Below are positions 1 through 7,142 of a DNA stretch of 64,000 nucleotides, in pieces. The DNA comes from Candidatus Rokuibacteriota bacterium (lineage in GTDB: Bacteria > Methylomirabilota > Methylomirabilia > Rokubacteriales > CSP1-6). How positions within the stretch are numbered: position 1 is the first letter of the stretch; the number at the start of each line of letters is the position of its first letter. Position numbers and translations under genes: made by a program. The stretch lies in NCBI GenBank assembly GCA_016184125.1, contig JACPDG010000040.1, positions 85,656-149,655 on the forward strand. The letters run 5' to 3'. The notes beneath the pieces are model-generated. The model saw only the letters and a list, made by a program, of their open reading frames with translations, was not told the origin of the DNA and ran no database searches.

Positions 1-469
1 CCGCCGCCACGATCGCCATACACACCATCCCGGCCAGGACGTGCAGGCCGTGCAGCCCGGTGGCGGTGTAGTAGTAGGACCAGAACACGTCGCGGAACAT
101 CGTGTAGCCGTGGCTGATCTCGTTCGTGTACTCGAACGCCTTCACCAGCATGAACGTGGCGCCGCCGCCGATCGTGTACCAGAGGAAGCGCGCGGCCCTG
201 ACGCCGCGGCCGCGCTCGGCCGCCTGGTGGGCGAGGACCGCGAACAGGCTGGACGTGAGCAGCACGAACGTGTTGAAGCCGCCTGCGAGCGTGCTCGTGT
301 GCGACGCCTCCTCCGCCCAGTGGTCGTGGTGCAGGCGCAGCATGACGTACGTGGCGAGCAGGCCTCCGAAGATGACGATCTCGGATGCGATGACCCACCA
401 CATGGCCAGCCGCGCGGTGGGGATGCCGGTTGCGGCGCGTGTCGTGGCGAGCGGGACTGAGGTTGCCAT
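1..469 (-). CDS. coxC: Cytochrome c oxidase subunit III, 3' end cut by window
   Basis: Membrane subunit III of an aa3-type heme-copper oxidase. The minus-strand frame opens at ATG 469-467 (M-A-T-S-V-P-L-A) and stays open to the window edge, giving 156 visible codons. The visible part has an N-terminal helix (AMWWVIASEIVIFGG), a second helix around NTFVLLTSSLFAVLAH, and the typical stretch ending GLHGLHVLAGM. Subunit III has no redox centre and supports proton uptake and stability of subunit I. It follows coxA by 23 bp on the same strand, so the order is coxB-coxA-coxC. The C-terminus lies outside the window. Confidence 0.85.
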   Translation of the reverse strand, partial: MATSVPLATTRAATGIPTARLAMWWVIASEIVIFGGLLATYVMLRLHHDHWAEEASHTSTLAGGFNTFVLLTSSLFAVLAHQAAERGRGVRAARFLWYTIGGGATFMLVKAFEYTNEISHGYTMFRDVFWSYYYTATGLHGLHVLAGMVCMAIVAA

Positions 470-492
470 CGAGCCTCCCGTGAGCGAGCCGG

Positions 493-2256
493 TCACGCGG
501 GGACGTTCTGCGGCCAGTAGTCCTCGGTGCGTCCGGGGACGCTGTACTCGTAGGGGCCGCGGTAGACCGTGGGCATCTCGGCGAAGTTGCCGTGCGGTGG
601 CGGCGACGGCGCCGCCCACTCCAGCGTGTTCGCGCGCCAGGGATTCGCCGCGGCCGGCGCGCCGCGAACCAGGCTGCGGACGAAGTTGACGATGAAGGCG
701 GTCTGCGCCAGCAGCATGATGAGCATTCCGACCGTCGCGACGACGCGGAGCGACTGCAGCCCGTCCGTGGCCAGCTGCTGGAAGTGCTGGTAGCTGTAGA
801 TGCGGCGATGGTCGCCGGCCGCCCCGGTGACGAAGAGCGGCAGGAAGATCGTGTTGAAACCGATGATCGTCCCCCAGAAGTGGATCTTCCCGAGGGTCTC
901 GTCCATCAGCCGGCCGAACATCTTCGGGTACCAGTGGTAGATGCCGGCGAAGACCGCGATGATCGCGATCGGCACGAACGTGTAGTGGAAGTGCGCGACG
1001 ACGAAGTACGTGTCGTGCAGGTACACGTCGACCGCGCTCGCGCCCAGGAAGATGCCGGTGACGCCGCCGAGGAGGAACTCCGCGAGGAACGCGACGCCGA
1101 ACAGCATCGACGTCTTGAACTCGATCGACCCTCCCCAGAGCGTGGCGATGTAGCAGAACAGCATCTCGCCGATGGGGATCGAGATCAGCAGCGTCGTGAT
1201 CGTGAACAGGTTCGCCATGCGGGGGTCGATGCCGGCGACGAACTGGTGGTGCGCCCACACGACGAACGAGAACGCCGCGGTGCCGGCCGTGGTGTAGAGG
1301 ATCGTCTTGTAGGCGAAGAGCTTCTTGCGCGCGTGCACGGTGATGACCTCGGCGACGATCCCCATCGCCGGCAGCAGCACGACGTACACCTCGGGATGCC
1401 CGAAGAACCAGAACAGGTGCTGCCAGAGCAGCGGGTCGCCGCCGGCGGCGGGCGTGAAGAAGTGCGTGCCCGCCACCTGGTCGAGGAGCAGCATGATGGC
1501 GCCGGCGATCAGCGGTCCCGCGGACGCCATGAAGAGGATGCTCGCGATCACGATCATCCACACGACCATCGGGATGTCCCACATCCGCATGCCGGGCGCG
1601 CGGGCGTTCATCGCGGTGGTGATGAAGTTGATGCCGCCGAGCAGGAACGCGATGAACTCGATGGCGACGGCCGCAAGCCAGAGCGGCGCCCCCCACGGCG
1701 TGTGGTTGAAGGTGCCACTCGACGAGAGCGGCGGGTACGACGTCCACGCGCCGCCGAAGCCTCCACCCGGAACGACGAAAGAGGCCAGCAGGACGATGGC
1801 GCTGACGAAGAACAGCTGGTAGGAGAGCCGGTTGAGCCGCGGGAAGACCATGTCGTCGCAGCCGATCATCAGCGGGATCAGGAAGTTCCCGAAGCCCGCG
1901 ATCAGCATCGGCATCGCGACCCAGAAGATCATGATCGCGCCGTGGTTGGTCACGAGCGAGTTGTAGACGTTCGGCGTGACGAGCCCGAAGCCCGGGACCG
2001 GCTGGTCGGGGAAGGCGAGCTGCATCCTGAACGCGTACGCCATGAACCCGCCGATCAACGCCATGACCATGCCGGTGAACATGTACTGCAGGCCGATCAC
2101 CTTGTGATCGGTCGAGAACACGTACGTCGACCAGAAGCTCGTCGGACCGTGGTGGCCGCCGTGCGCCGCGGGCGCGCCACGGTGGCCGTCGTGCGATGCG
2201 GGCGCGCCGCGGCGCCGGGCGGGGACCGTGTGCTCGGCGTCGACCGTCAGCGCCAT
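493..2256 (-). CDS. coxA: Cytochrome c oxidase subunit I (aa3-type)
   Basis: Catalytic subunit I, 587 aa, about 12 membrane helices, reducing O2 at a heme a3-CuB centre. By eye the ligands are all present: heme a His105, the CuB motif HPEVY at 287-291, the His336-His337 pair, His422 (heme a3) and His424 (heme a) in VAHFHY. The C-terminus has the YRGPYEYSVPG segment shared with the second CoxA of this window. The frame is open 47 codons further upstream, but ATG 2256 overlaps the coxB stop by 10 bp and begins the conserved protein, so it is chosen. The N-terminus is rich in His, Gly and Ala before STDHK. Confidence 0.95.
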   Translation of the reverse strand: MALTVDAEHTVPARRRGAPASHDGHRGAPAAHGGHHGPTSFWSTYVFSTDHKVIGLQYMFTGMVMALIGGFMAYAFRMQLAFPDQPVPGFGLVTPNVYNSLVTNHGAIMIFWVAMPMLIAGFGNFLIPLMIGCDDMVFPRLNRLSYQLFFVSAIVLLASFVVPGGGFGGAWTSYPPLSSSGTFNHTPWGAPLWLAAVAIEFIAFLLGGINFITTAMNARAPGMRMWDIPMVVWMIVIASILFMASAGPLIAGAIMLLLDQVAGTHFFTPAAGGDPLLWQHLFWFFGHPEVYVVLLPAMGIVAEVITVHARKKLFAYKTILYTTAGTAAFSFVVWAHHQFVAGIDPRMANLFTITTLLISIPIGEMLFCYIATLWGGSIEFKTSMLFGVAFLAEFLLGGVTGIFLGASAVDVYLHDTYFVVAHFHYTFVPIAIIAVFAGIYHWYPKMFGRLMDETLGKIHFWGTIIGFNTIFLPLFVTGAAGDHRRIYSYQHFQQLATDGLQSLRVVATVGMLIMLLAQTAFIVNFVRSLVRGAPAAANPWRANTLEWAAPSPPPHGNFAEMPTVYRGPYEYSVPGRTEDYWPQNVPA

Positions 2257-2960
2257 GGCGTGCCTCCTGGCCCCGTGGCGACCAGCCCGCCGGCCGGGGC
2301 TGCCGCCCGGCGCAGCCACTGGTCGTGCTGCTCCTTCGTTTCGACCGTGATGCGGGCCGGCATCAGCCCGTGCCCGATGCCGCAGATCTCCGCGCACTGG
2401 ACGTCGTACTGACCCGGCGTCGTCGGCTTGAACCAGCCCGTGATGACACGGCCGGGGACGGCGTCCTGCTTGAGACGGAAGGCGGGCACGGAGAAGCTGT
2501 GCAGCACGTCCTTGGCAGTGAGCTCGAAGTGGTACGTCGTGTCCGTCTTCACGTGGAGCTCGTCGATGGTCGTCACGTCATCGGCGGTGTCGAGCGCCCC
2601 ATCGGGCCCCGGGTGGACGAACGTCCACGCCCACTGCTGCGCCACGATGCGGACCTTCTCCTGCGCGGGCGGGAAGCTCTGCTTCACCGCCGCCCAGACG
2701 CTCAGCGTCGCGGCGATGATGACGACGTCGCACAGGATGATGAGCACGTGCGGGACCGAGATCCACCGCTTCTCGGTCTTCAGCGTTCCCGTCACGTACC
2801 GAGCGCGCGCGTTCCGCCGCCGGCGGAACTTGAACAGGAAGGAGAAGAGCACCACCTCGGCCACGACGAACCAGAAGCCGACGAAGCCGAGGATCAGCGC
2901 GAACAGCCAGTCGATGTCCCCCGCGAACGACGACGCGCGGGGCGTCAGCCAGTCGATCAT
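2247..2960 (-). CDS. coxB: Cytochrome c oxidase subunit II with CuA site
   Basis: Subunit II, 237 aa. It takes electrons from a soluble cytochrome c through the binuclear CuA site on the outer face. There are two N-terminal transmembrane helices (about 15-43 and 70-92), then a cupredoxin domain. CuA ligands are visible: His154, Cys189, Glu191, Cys193, His197 and Met200 (CAEICGIGHGLM). There is no C-terminal heme c domain, so this is the aa3 rather than caa3 form; the separate diheme cytochrome just upstream could be the donor. It overlaps coxA by 10 bp. Confidence 0.95.
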   Translation of the reverse strand: MIDWLTPRASSFAGDIDWLFALILGFVGFWFVVAEVVLFSFLFKFRRRRNARARYVTGTLKTEKRWISVPHVLIILCDVVIIAATLSVWAAVKQSFPPAQEKVRIVAQQWAWTFVHPGPDGALDTADDVTTIDELHVKTDTTYHFELTAKDVLHSFSVPAFRLKQDAVPGRVITGWFKPTTPGQYDVQCAEICGIGHGLMPARITVETKEQHDQWLRRAAAPAGGLVATGPGGTPWR

Positions 2961-2978
2961 CGTGTCGCCCTTCTCCTC

Positions 2979-3083
2979 TCAGCCGACCAGCAGGTACGCG
3001 GCGACCGCGTAGGCCACGCACATGGCGACGACCATCGAGAACACCTTCTTCGTCACCGCTTCGCTCGTTGGTTCACCGGCCAT
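2979..3083 (-). CDS. 34-aa single-helix membrane peptide in cox cluster
   Basis: A tiny gene between the diheme cytochrome c and coxB. ATG 3083 is followed by 34 codons and TGA at 2979. The peptide has a charged N-terminal part (MAGEPTSEAVTKK) and one hydrophobic helix (VFSMVVAMCVAYAVAAYLLVG). A GGGAGG-like ribosome site lies just upstream (GGGAGGACCC before ATG). Small one-helix subunits are known in several heme-copper oxidases (CcoQ, subunit IIa of ba3), and a second 34-aa one-helix peptide sits in the other cox cluster at 19790. Assignment as an accessory oxidase subunit is inference from position and topology. Confidence 0.6.
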   Translation of the reverse strand: MAGEPTSEAVTKKVFSMVVAMCVAYAVAAYLLVG

Positions 3084-3098
3084 CGGGTCCTCCCGGGA

Positions 3099-3779
3099 TC
3101 AGCGCCGAGCGTCGCTCAGCGTTCGGATGTGGGCGACCACGTCGAGGATCGCCCGGTCGTCGGGCAGCGCCAGGGCCATCGGCCGCATCTGCGCGCCGGT
3201 CGGGTCGTTCGGGTGCGTGCCCCGCAGCCCCTGCCGGAACTTCCTGAGCTGCGAGACGAGATACCAGTCGGCCTGGCCGGCGAGCGCCGGCCCGCCCGTC
3301 GCCTGGTTGCCCTGCGCGCGGTCGCCGTGGCAAGCCAGGCACACGGCATAGCCCGCCTGGCCGCGCGCGGGATCCCCCTTCAGGGTCGCGGCCGGCGCAG
3401 GAGGCTTGAGGCTCGCAACGTACGCGGCCACAGCCTTCACGTCCGCCTCGGTCGTCAGGGCGCGCGCCATGGGCCGCATCTGGAGCCCGGCGGCGTCCTC
3501 GGCGCGGTACGCGCGTGCGCCCTCCTTGAACTTCATCAGCTGGCGCTCGACGTACCAGGGTTCGAGCCCGCCGATCGCGGGAGCGCTGTACCGCGGGTTG
3601 CCCTGGCCGGCGTCGCCGTGGCACGCCGCGCAGAGGTGGAAGAGCTGCCGCCCGCGCGCTGTGTCCTGCGCCGGGGCCTCGGTCGTGCCCAGCACCAGGA
3701 GCGCGACGGCGAGACCCGCGCCGGCGCCAAGACCGCGCGCGAGCTGTCGGACGGGTGAGAAGCGCGAGTTCCTCGACAC
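3099..3779 (-). CDS. Diheme cytochrome c (c4/c553-like), exported
   Basis: Periplasmic electron carrier, 226 aa from GTG 3779. That start has a GAGGGA ribosome site at normal spacing, and the longer open frame upstream runs into the neighbouring peptidase gene and is rejected. A signal peptide (RQLARGLGAGAGLAVALLVLG, cleaved near APAQ) is followed by two class I cytochrome c domains with heme motifs CAACH (50-54) and CLACH (147-151), each with a downstream MRPMA-type Met ligand. The tandem arrangement is that of cytochrome c4. It is probably the donor to the CuA site of the downstream oxidase. Confidence 0.85.
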   Translation of the reverse strand: MSRNSRFSPVRQLARGLGAGAGLAVALLVLGTTEAPAQDTARGRQLFHLCAACHGDAGQGNPRYSAPAIGGLEPWYVERQLMKFKEGARAYRAEDAAGLQMRPMARALTTEADVKAVAAYVASLKPPAPAATLKGDPARGQAGYAVCLACHGDRAQGNQATGGPALAGQADWYLVSQLRKFRQGLRGTHPNDPTGAQMRPMALALPDDRAILDVVAHIRTLSDARR

Positions 3780-3814
3780 GATAGTCCCTCGAATGGCCCG
3801 GTGATGGAGGAGCG

Positions 3815-5053
3815 TCAGGCGGCAAGCCTCAGCAGCGTGTGGAGCAGGACGTTCGCACCGCGCTCGATCGCGTCGGGCGCGCTGGTCTCGTCGATGCGGT
3901 GGCTTCGCCCGCCGACGGACGGGATGAAGATCATGCCCGCGTCGGTGATCGAGGCGAGGTTCTGTGCGTCGTGACCGGCGGCCGAGTGCAGCCGCATGGC
4001 CGGCAACCCGAGCGCGGCGCACGCGTCCGTGATCGCCGCCTGCACGGGTGGCGCGCACACCGCCGGCGCCGTCGCGGACATCGGCTGGACCTCGACCTCG
4101 ACGGCTCGTCGCTTCGCGACGCGGCGCGCGAGCGCCGCGAAGCTCTTCGCGAGCCGCTCGAGCACGTCCGCGTCCGGTGCCCGCATTTCGTGGACGAGCT
4201 CGCAGCGTGCCGGGACGATGTTGGCGACGCCGGGGTGGACGTGCACGACGCCGACGTTCGCGACGGCGTGCGCGCCGCCGTGCTTGCCGACGATCTCACG
4301 TGCCTTCACGGCGTACTCGGCGGCCGCCAGGAAGCCGTCGCGCCGCCGCTCCATCGGCGTCGTGCCGGCGTGATCGGCCTGGCCGACGAAGCGGGCCCGC
4401 ACGCGCCTGATGCCCACGATCGCCTCGACGACACCGATCGGTACCCCCGCTTCCTCGAGGCGCGGGCCCTGCTCGATGTGCATCTCGACGTAGGCCGAGA
4501 TGGCGGCGGGATCGACCTTCGCCTCGCCGGCCCGGAACGCGTCGAAGCCCGCACGCGCCATGGCATCCACGAGCCGCTCACCGTCGGATGAGGCCATGTC
4601 AGCGATCCGCGCGGTGTCGAGACGGCCCGAGAAGGCCCGTGAGCCGAACAGGCTCCCGAAGCGACCTTCCTCGTCGGTCCACGCCGCCACCGCCAGTGGC
4701 AGGCGATGCGTGAGGCCGGCCTCGACGATCGTCTGGAGGCACTCGAGCCCCGCGAGCACGCCGAGCGCGCCGTCCAGCGGGCCGCCCTCCGGGACCGTGT
4801 CGATGTGCGATCCGGTGAGAACGACCGGGCGGTCCGGACTGAAGTGACGGATGCCCGTGGCGCCGAAGACGTTTGCAGCCGCGTCGACCCAGGTCTCGAG
4901 GCCCGCGGACGCCATCTCCGCGAGGAGCCATCCTCGCGCTTCCTCGTGCCGGGCGCTGAAGGCCTGGCGCGTCACGCCGCCGCCCGGGAGCCCCCCGAAC
5001 CCGGCGAGGGTCCGGAGCCGCTGCTCCAGGCGAGAGAACGAGATCGCATTCAC
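3815..5053 (-). CDS. M20-family amidohydrolase (N-carbamoyl-amino acid hydrolase/allantoate amidohydrolase type)
   Basis: 412 aa cytosolic metal-dependent hydrolase of the HyuC/AllC group, which cleaves N-carbamoyl amino acids, allantoate or related ureido compounds. Metal-site segments are visible: GSHIDTVPEGGPLDGALG (His and Asp ligands), AWTDEEGRFG (Glu-Glu), and MHIEQGPRLE; a later segment AGTTPMERRRDG belongs to the dimerisation/lid domain, and the C-terminal His is in SAAGHDAQN. Full length for the family. It is followed after 35 bp by the cytochrome gene on the same strand, but no functional link is evident. Substrate cannot be set from sequence alone. Confidence 0.85.
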   Translation of the reverse strand: MNAISFSRLEQRLRTLAGFGGLPGGGVTRQAFSARHEEARGWLLAEMASAGLETWVDAAANVFGATGIRHFSPDRPVVLTGSHIDTVPEGGPLDGALGVLAGLECLQTIVEAGLTHRLPLAVAAWTDEEGRFGSLFGSRAFSGRLDTARIADMASSDGERLVDAMARAGFDAFRAGEAKVDPAAISAYVEMHIEQGPRLEEAGVPIGVVEAIVGIRRVRARFVGQADHAGTTPMERRRDGFLAAAEYAVKAREIVGKHGGAHAVANVGVVHVHPGVANIVPARCELVHEMRAPDADVLERLAKSFAALARRVAKRRAVEVEVQPMSATAPAVCAPPVQAAITDACAALGLPAMRLHSAAGHDAQNLASITDAGMIFIPSVGGRSHRIDETSAPDAIERGANVLLHTLLRLAA

Positions 5054-5275
5054 AAGCGGCCCGTTATGAGGGGTTGATCTATCCGTTCAAAGGTCGTGCG
5101 ACCGAGTGTAATGCGTTTTGGGCATGGGTACTTGGCTACTTGATGAACGTTTGTAAGCTACTTGTTCCATTTTTCTCAAGCTCTGAACGGATTCATTATC
5201 ATCGACACCCGGCTGAATGCAATAGTGCAAGTGCTTCAAAATTTGCGGTCGGGGCCGGCCCGGGGACGCTGTGGT
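5054..5275. promoter_or_regulatory. AT-richer divergent intergenic region
   Basis: About 220 bp between the leftward amidohydrolase and the rightward ATPase gene. Base composition drops sharply, with stretches such as CATTTTTCTCAAG and TTCATTATCATCG that are rare elsewhere in this GC-rich window. It must hold promoters for both directions. A TATCAT hexamer near 5197 and a TACACT hexamer on the minus strand near 5110 could be -10 boxes, but neither has a convincing -35 partner. Confidence 0.4.
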
Positions 5276-5305
5276 ATGGCATGGCGGGGGCTCGACGAGC
5301 GAGGG

Positions 5306-6100
5306 ATGATATGCATCGTGCGACCGAGCTTCCGGACCTACCACGAGCTGTCCGAGCCCGACTCATCCGGGGTCGTGGACCAGATCGGCGCGCAGCGACG
5401 CCGCGTCGCCGATCGGCTCTCCTATGTCCGGCGGGTCGTCGCCGTGATGAGCGGAAAAGGCGGAGTCGGCAAGAGCTTCGTGACCGCCCACCTGGCCCGG
5501 GCCGTCGCCAGGGTCGGTCGGCCGGTAGGGCTCCTCGACGCCGACCTCGACGGCCCCACCGCCGCGCGACTTCTGGATGCCCGGGAGCGACGCCTCACGC
5601 TCGACGGTGATGCGGTCCTTCCCGTGGCGGCGGCGGAGGGCGTGAAGCTCGTGTCGATGGACCAGCTGCTCGCCGACGGTCGCGCCCTCGCGTTCACGGG
5701 CCCGGATCGGGACAGCCACGTGTGGCGCGGGACGCTGGAGGCGGCCGCGCTGCGCGAGTTCCTGGCCGACGTGGCGTGGGGCGCGCTCGACGTGCTGCTC
5801 GTGGATCTGCCGCCAGGCCTCCAGCGCTTCCAGCAGCTCGCCGAGCTCCTTCCCGCGCCGGCGAGCGTCATCACCGTGACCATCCCGACCCCGGAGTCCC
5901 GCGACGCGGTGCGCCGTGCGCTCGGCGCGGCGATCGGACACGGGGCCCGCCCGCTCGGCATCGTCGAGAACATGGTCGGCGGCGCGTTCCACGGTGATGC
6001 TGCCGACGCGCTCGCGGAGGAGTTCGGCGTCCCGGTCCTCGCCCGCGTGCCGTTCCACCCGCCGGATGCCGTCTGGACGGACCTCGCGGCTCGGGTATGA
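5306..6100 (+). CDS. Mrp/NBP35-like P-loop ATPase
   Basis: 264 aa ATPase of the ParA/MinD/Mrp superfamily. The deviant Walker A motif SGKGGVGKS lies at about 49-57, followed by LLDADLDGPTAARLLD and a LLVDLPPG Walker B-like segment. Mrp/ApbC proteins carry or transfer Fe-S clusters; no C-terminal CxxC pair is visible here, so carrier function is uncertain. The open frame extends upstream to 5162; ATG 5276 and ATG 5306 are both possible starts, neither with an ideal ribosome site. The stop overlaps the next ATG by 4 bp, coupling it to the zinc-ribbon/PCP_red gene. It is first in an apparent operon reaching 10575. Confidence 0.75.
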   Translation: MICIVRPSFRTYHELSEPDSSGVVDQIGAQRRRVADRLSYVRRVVAVMSGKGGVGKSFVTAHLARAVARVGRPVGLLDADLDGPTAARLLDARERRLTLDGDAVLPVAAAEGVKLVSMDQLLADGRALAFTGPDRDSHVWRGTLEAAALREFLADVAWGALDVLLVDLPPGLQRFQQLAELLPAPASVITVTIPTPESRDAVRRALGAAIGHGARPLGIVENMVGGAFHGDAADALAEEFGVPVLARVPFHPPDAVWTDLAARV

Positions 6101-6546
6101 AGTTCCTCTGCGTCGAGTGCGACCGACAGATGATGTTCGACGAGCGGCAGCTCCCGGGCGATGGAACGTTCGCCGCCGCCTTCAAGTGCCCCGCGTGCGG
6201 CCGGGTCGTCGCCATGCTCGCGAACCCGATGGAGACGCAGCTCGTCGCGTCGCTCGGCGTGAAGATCGGCGGCGACACGATCGGTGAGCAGCCGTTCGAG
6301 ATGATCCGGGCGACCGTCGCCACCGCGAAGGACGATGCGCTTCGCGAGCCGATCCGCGAGGCGCCATCGCGGACGGGTGTGCGCTGGTCGGCGGAGGCGC
6401 TGGAGCGCCTGTCGCGCGTCCCGGCGTTCGTGCGCGGGATGGTGAAGCGAATCTACGCCGAGTACGCGGAGGAGCGCGGCATCGCCGAGATCACGCCGGC
6501 GGTCATGGATCGCGCCCGTACCGAGCTCGGCCTGGAAGGCATGTGA
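6097..6546 (+). CDS. Zinc-ribbon protein with PCP_red-like C-terminal domain
   Basis: 149 aa. The N-terminus has two CxxC knuckles (CVEC at 5-8, CPAC near 31-34) forming a rubredoxin/zinc-ribbon-like fold. The C-terminal half, from about 95, reads WSAEALERLSRVPAFVRGMV then an E-A-G-I-ITP pattern, matching by eye the PCP_red domain found at the C-terminus of BchB. No chlorophyll gene is present. ATG overlaps the upstream stop (ATGA) and its own stop overlaps the GTG of the ferredoxin. The same domain recurs in the universal-stress and radical SAM proteins downstream, suggesting a shared ligand or partner. Function unknown. Confidence 0.75.
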   Translation: MKFLCVECDRQMMFDERQLPGDGTFAAAFKCPACGRVVAMLANPMETQLVASLGVKIGGDTIGEQPFEMIRATVATAKDDALREPIREAPSRTGVRWSAEALERLSRVPAFVRGMVKRIYAEYAEERGIAEITPAVMDRARTELGLEGM

Positions 6547-6785
6547 GCCGTCTCGACGAACGCAGGGTCCACGGGCTCCGCGTGGCCATCGACCGCGACC
6601 TGTGCGTCGGATTCGGCGACTGTGTCGAGGAGGCGCCGGACGCGTTCCGGCTGGACGACGCGAACGTCGCCGTGTTCGTGGGCCCGGCGGCGGTGGACCG
6701 CGCGGCGCTGCTGCGCGCCTGCGACGCGTGCCCGGTGGACGCGATCACCGTCTACGACGAGACCGGCACGCAGATCGTCCCGTGA
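6543..6785 (+). CDS. Small ferredoxin, probably [3Fe-4S] type
   Basis: 80 aa monocluster ferredoxin starting with GTG inside a GTGA overlap. Cysteine pattern is CVGFGDC near 21-27 and CDACP near 64-68. The middle position of the first motif is Phe instead of Cys, which in P450-type ferredoxins goes with a [3Fe-4S] cluster; the first Cys of CDACP is additional and could be a fourth ligand. It is likely the electron donor for a neighbouring enzyme, most plausibly the radical SAM protein two genes on. Full length for the family. Confidence 0.8.
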   Translation: MSRLDERRVHGLRVAIDRDLCVGFGDCVEEAPDAFRLDDANVAVFVGPAAVDRAALLRACDACPVDAITVYDETGTQIVP

Positions 6786-6895
6786 ACACACTGGGTGGTC
6801 GAGGAGCGCCACGGCTTTGACCGGTGCGTCCGCGCACCGCCCGGGGCGCTCCGAGCGCGGGGGGCTTGGGGGGCTTCGATAGTCCCCCCATGATG
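6782..6895. repeat. Family R hairpin element (forward)
   Basis: Copy of the dispersed G-run element. It has, in order, a GTCGAGGAGCG flank, a GTGCGTCCGCGCAC module, a CCGGGGCGCTCC segment, two runs of six G, the signature TCGATAGT and CCCCCCATGATG. The G runs pair with the terminal C run to form a hairpin. It fills the first third of the 357-bp gap between the ferredoxin and the universal-stress gene. Confidence 0.85.
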
Positions 6896-7012
6896 TGGGT
6901 CCCGTGACCGCTCCCACTTGACACGCCTCGCCGCGCAGCGGACACTCGCGCACCAGATCCCGGGGTCGACGGCGGGCTTCCGCCGTGTTCGGATCGCAGC
7001 GAGCCGTACCCC

Positions 7013-7064
7013 TCAGTTCGCGCACCAATCGACCGCTGCGGCGGCCGATTGGTGCGCGAACTCT
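7013..7064. repeat. Family P palindrome (variant arms)
   Basis: Inverted repeat with 16-nt perfect arms at 7016-7031 (GTTCGCGCACCAATCG) and 7046-7061, around a GC-rich centre that is itself nearly self-complementary. It has the same layout as the palindromes at 58003, 60710, 61691 and 62286, but the arm bases differ and have changed on both sides together. The remaining gap sequence (6896-7012, 7065-7142) holds a short GGCGG/CCGCC hairpin and the ribosome site of the next gene; nothing else was seen. Confidence 0.8.
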
Positions 7065-7142
7065 CACCGCAACGCACCTGCGTCAGCTCGGATCAGCGCA
7101 TGGTGCATCCCCGGGGGACAACGCCGACGCGCGGAGGTACCG

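Noticed and set aside
592..2412. Long plus-strand frame of about 600 codons opposite coxA
   Set aside because: Arg/Asp/His-rich translation with no domain; it is the mirror of a clear coxA and arises from high GC at third codon positions.
3780..4058. Upstream extension of the diheme cytochrome
   Set aside because: It lies within the amidohydrolase gene and would bury the signal peptide; GTG 3779 has a ribosome site.
6918..7142. N-terminal extension of the USP protein to 6918
   Set aside because: It crosses a palindrome and has no homologous character; GTG 7143 has a good GGAGG site and begins the USP fold.
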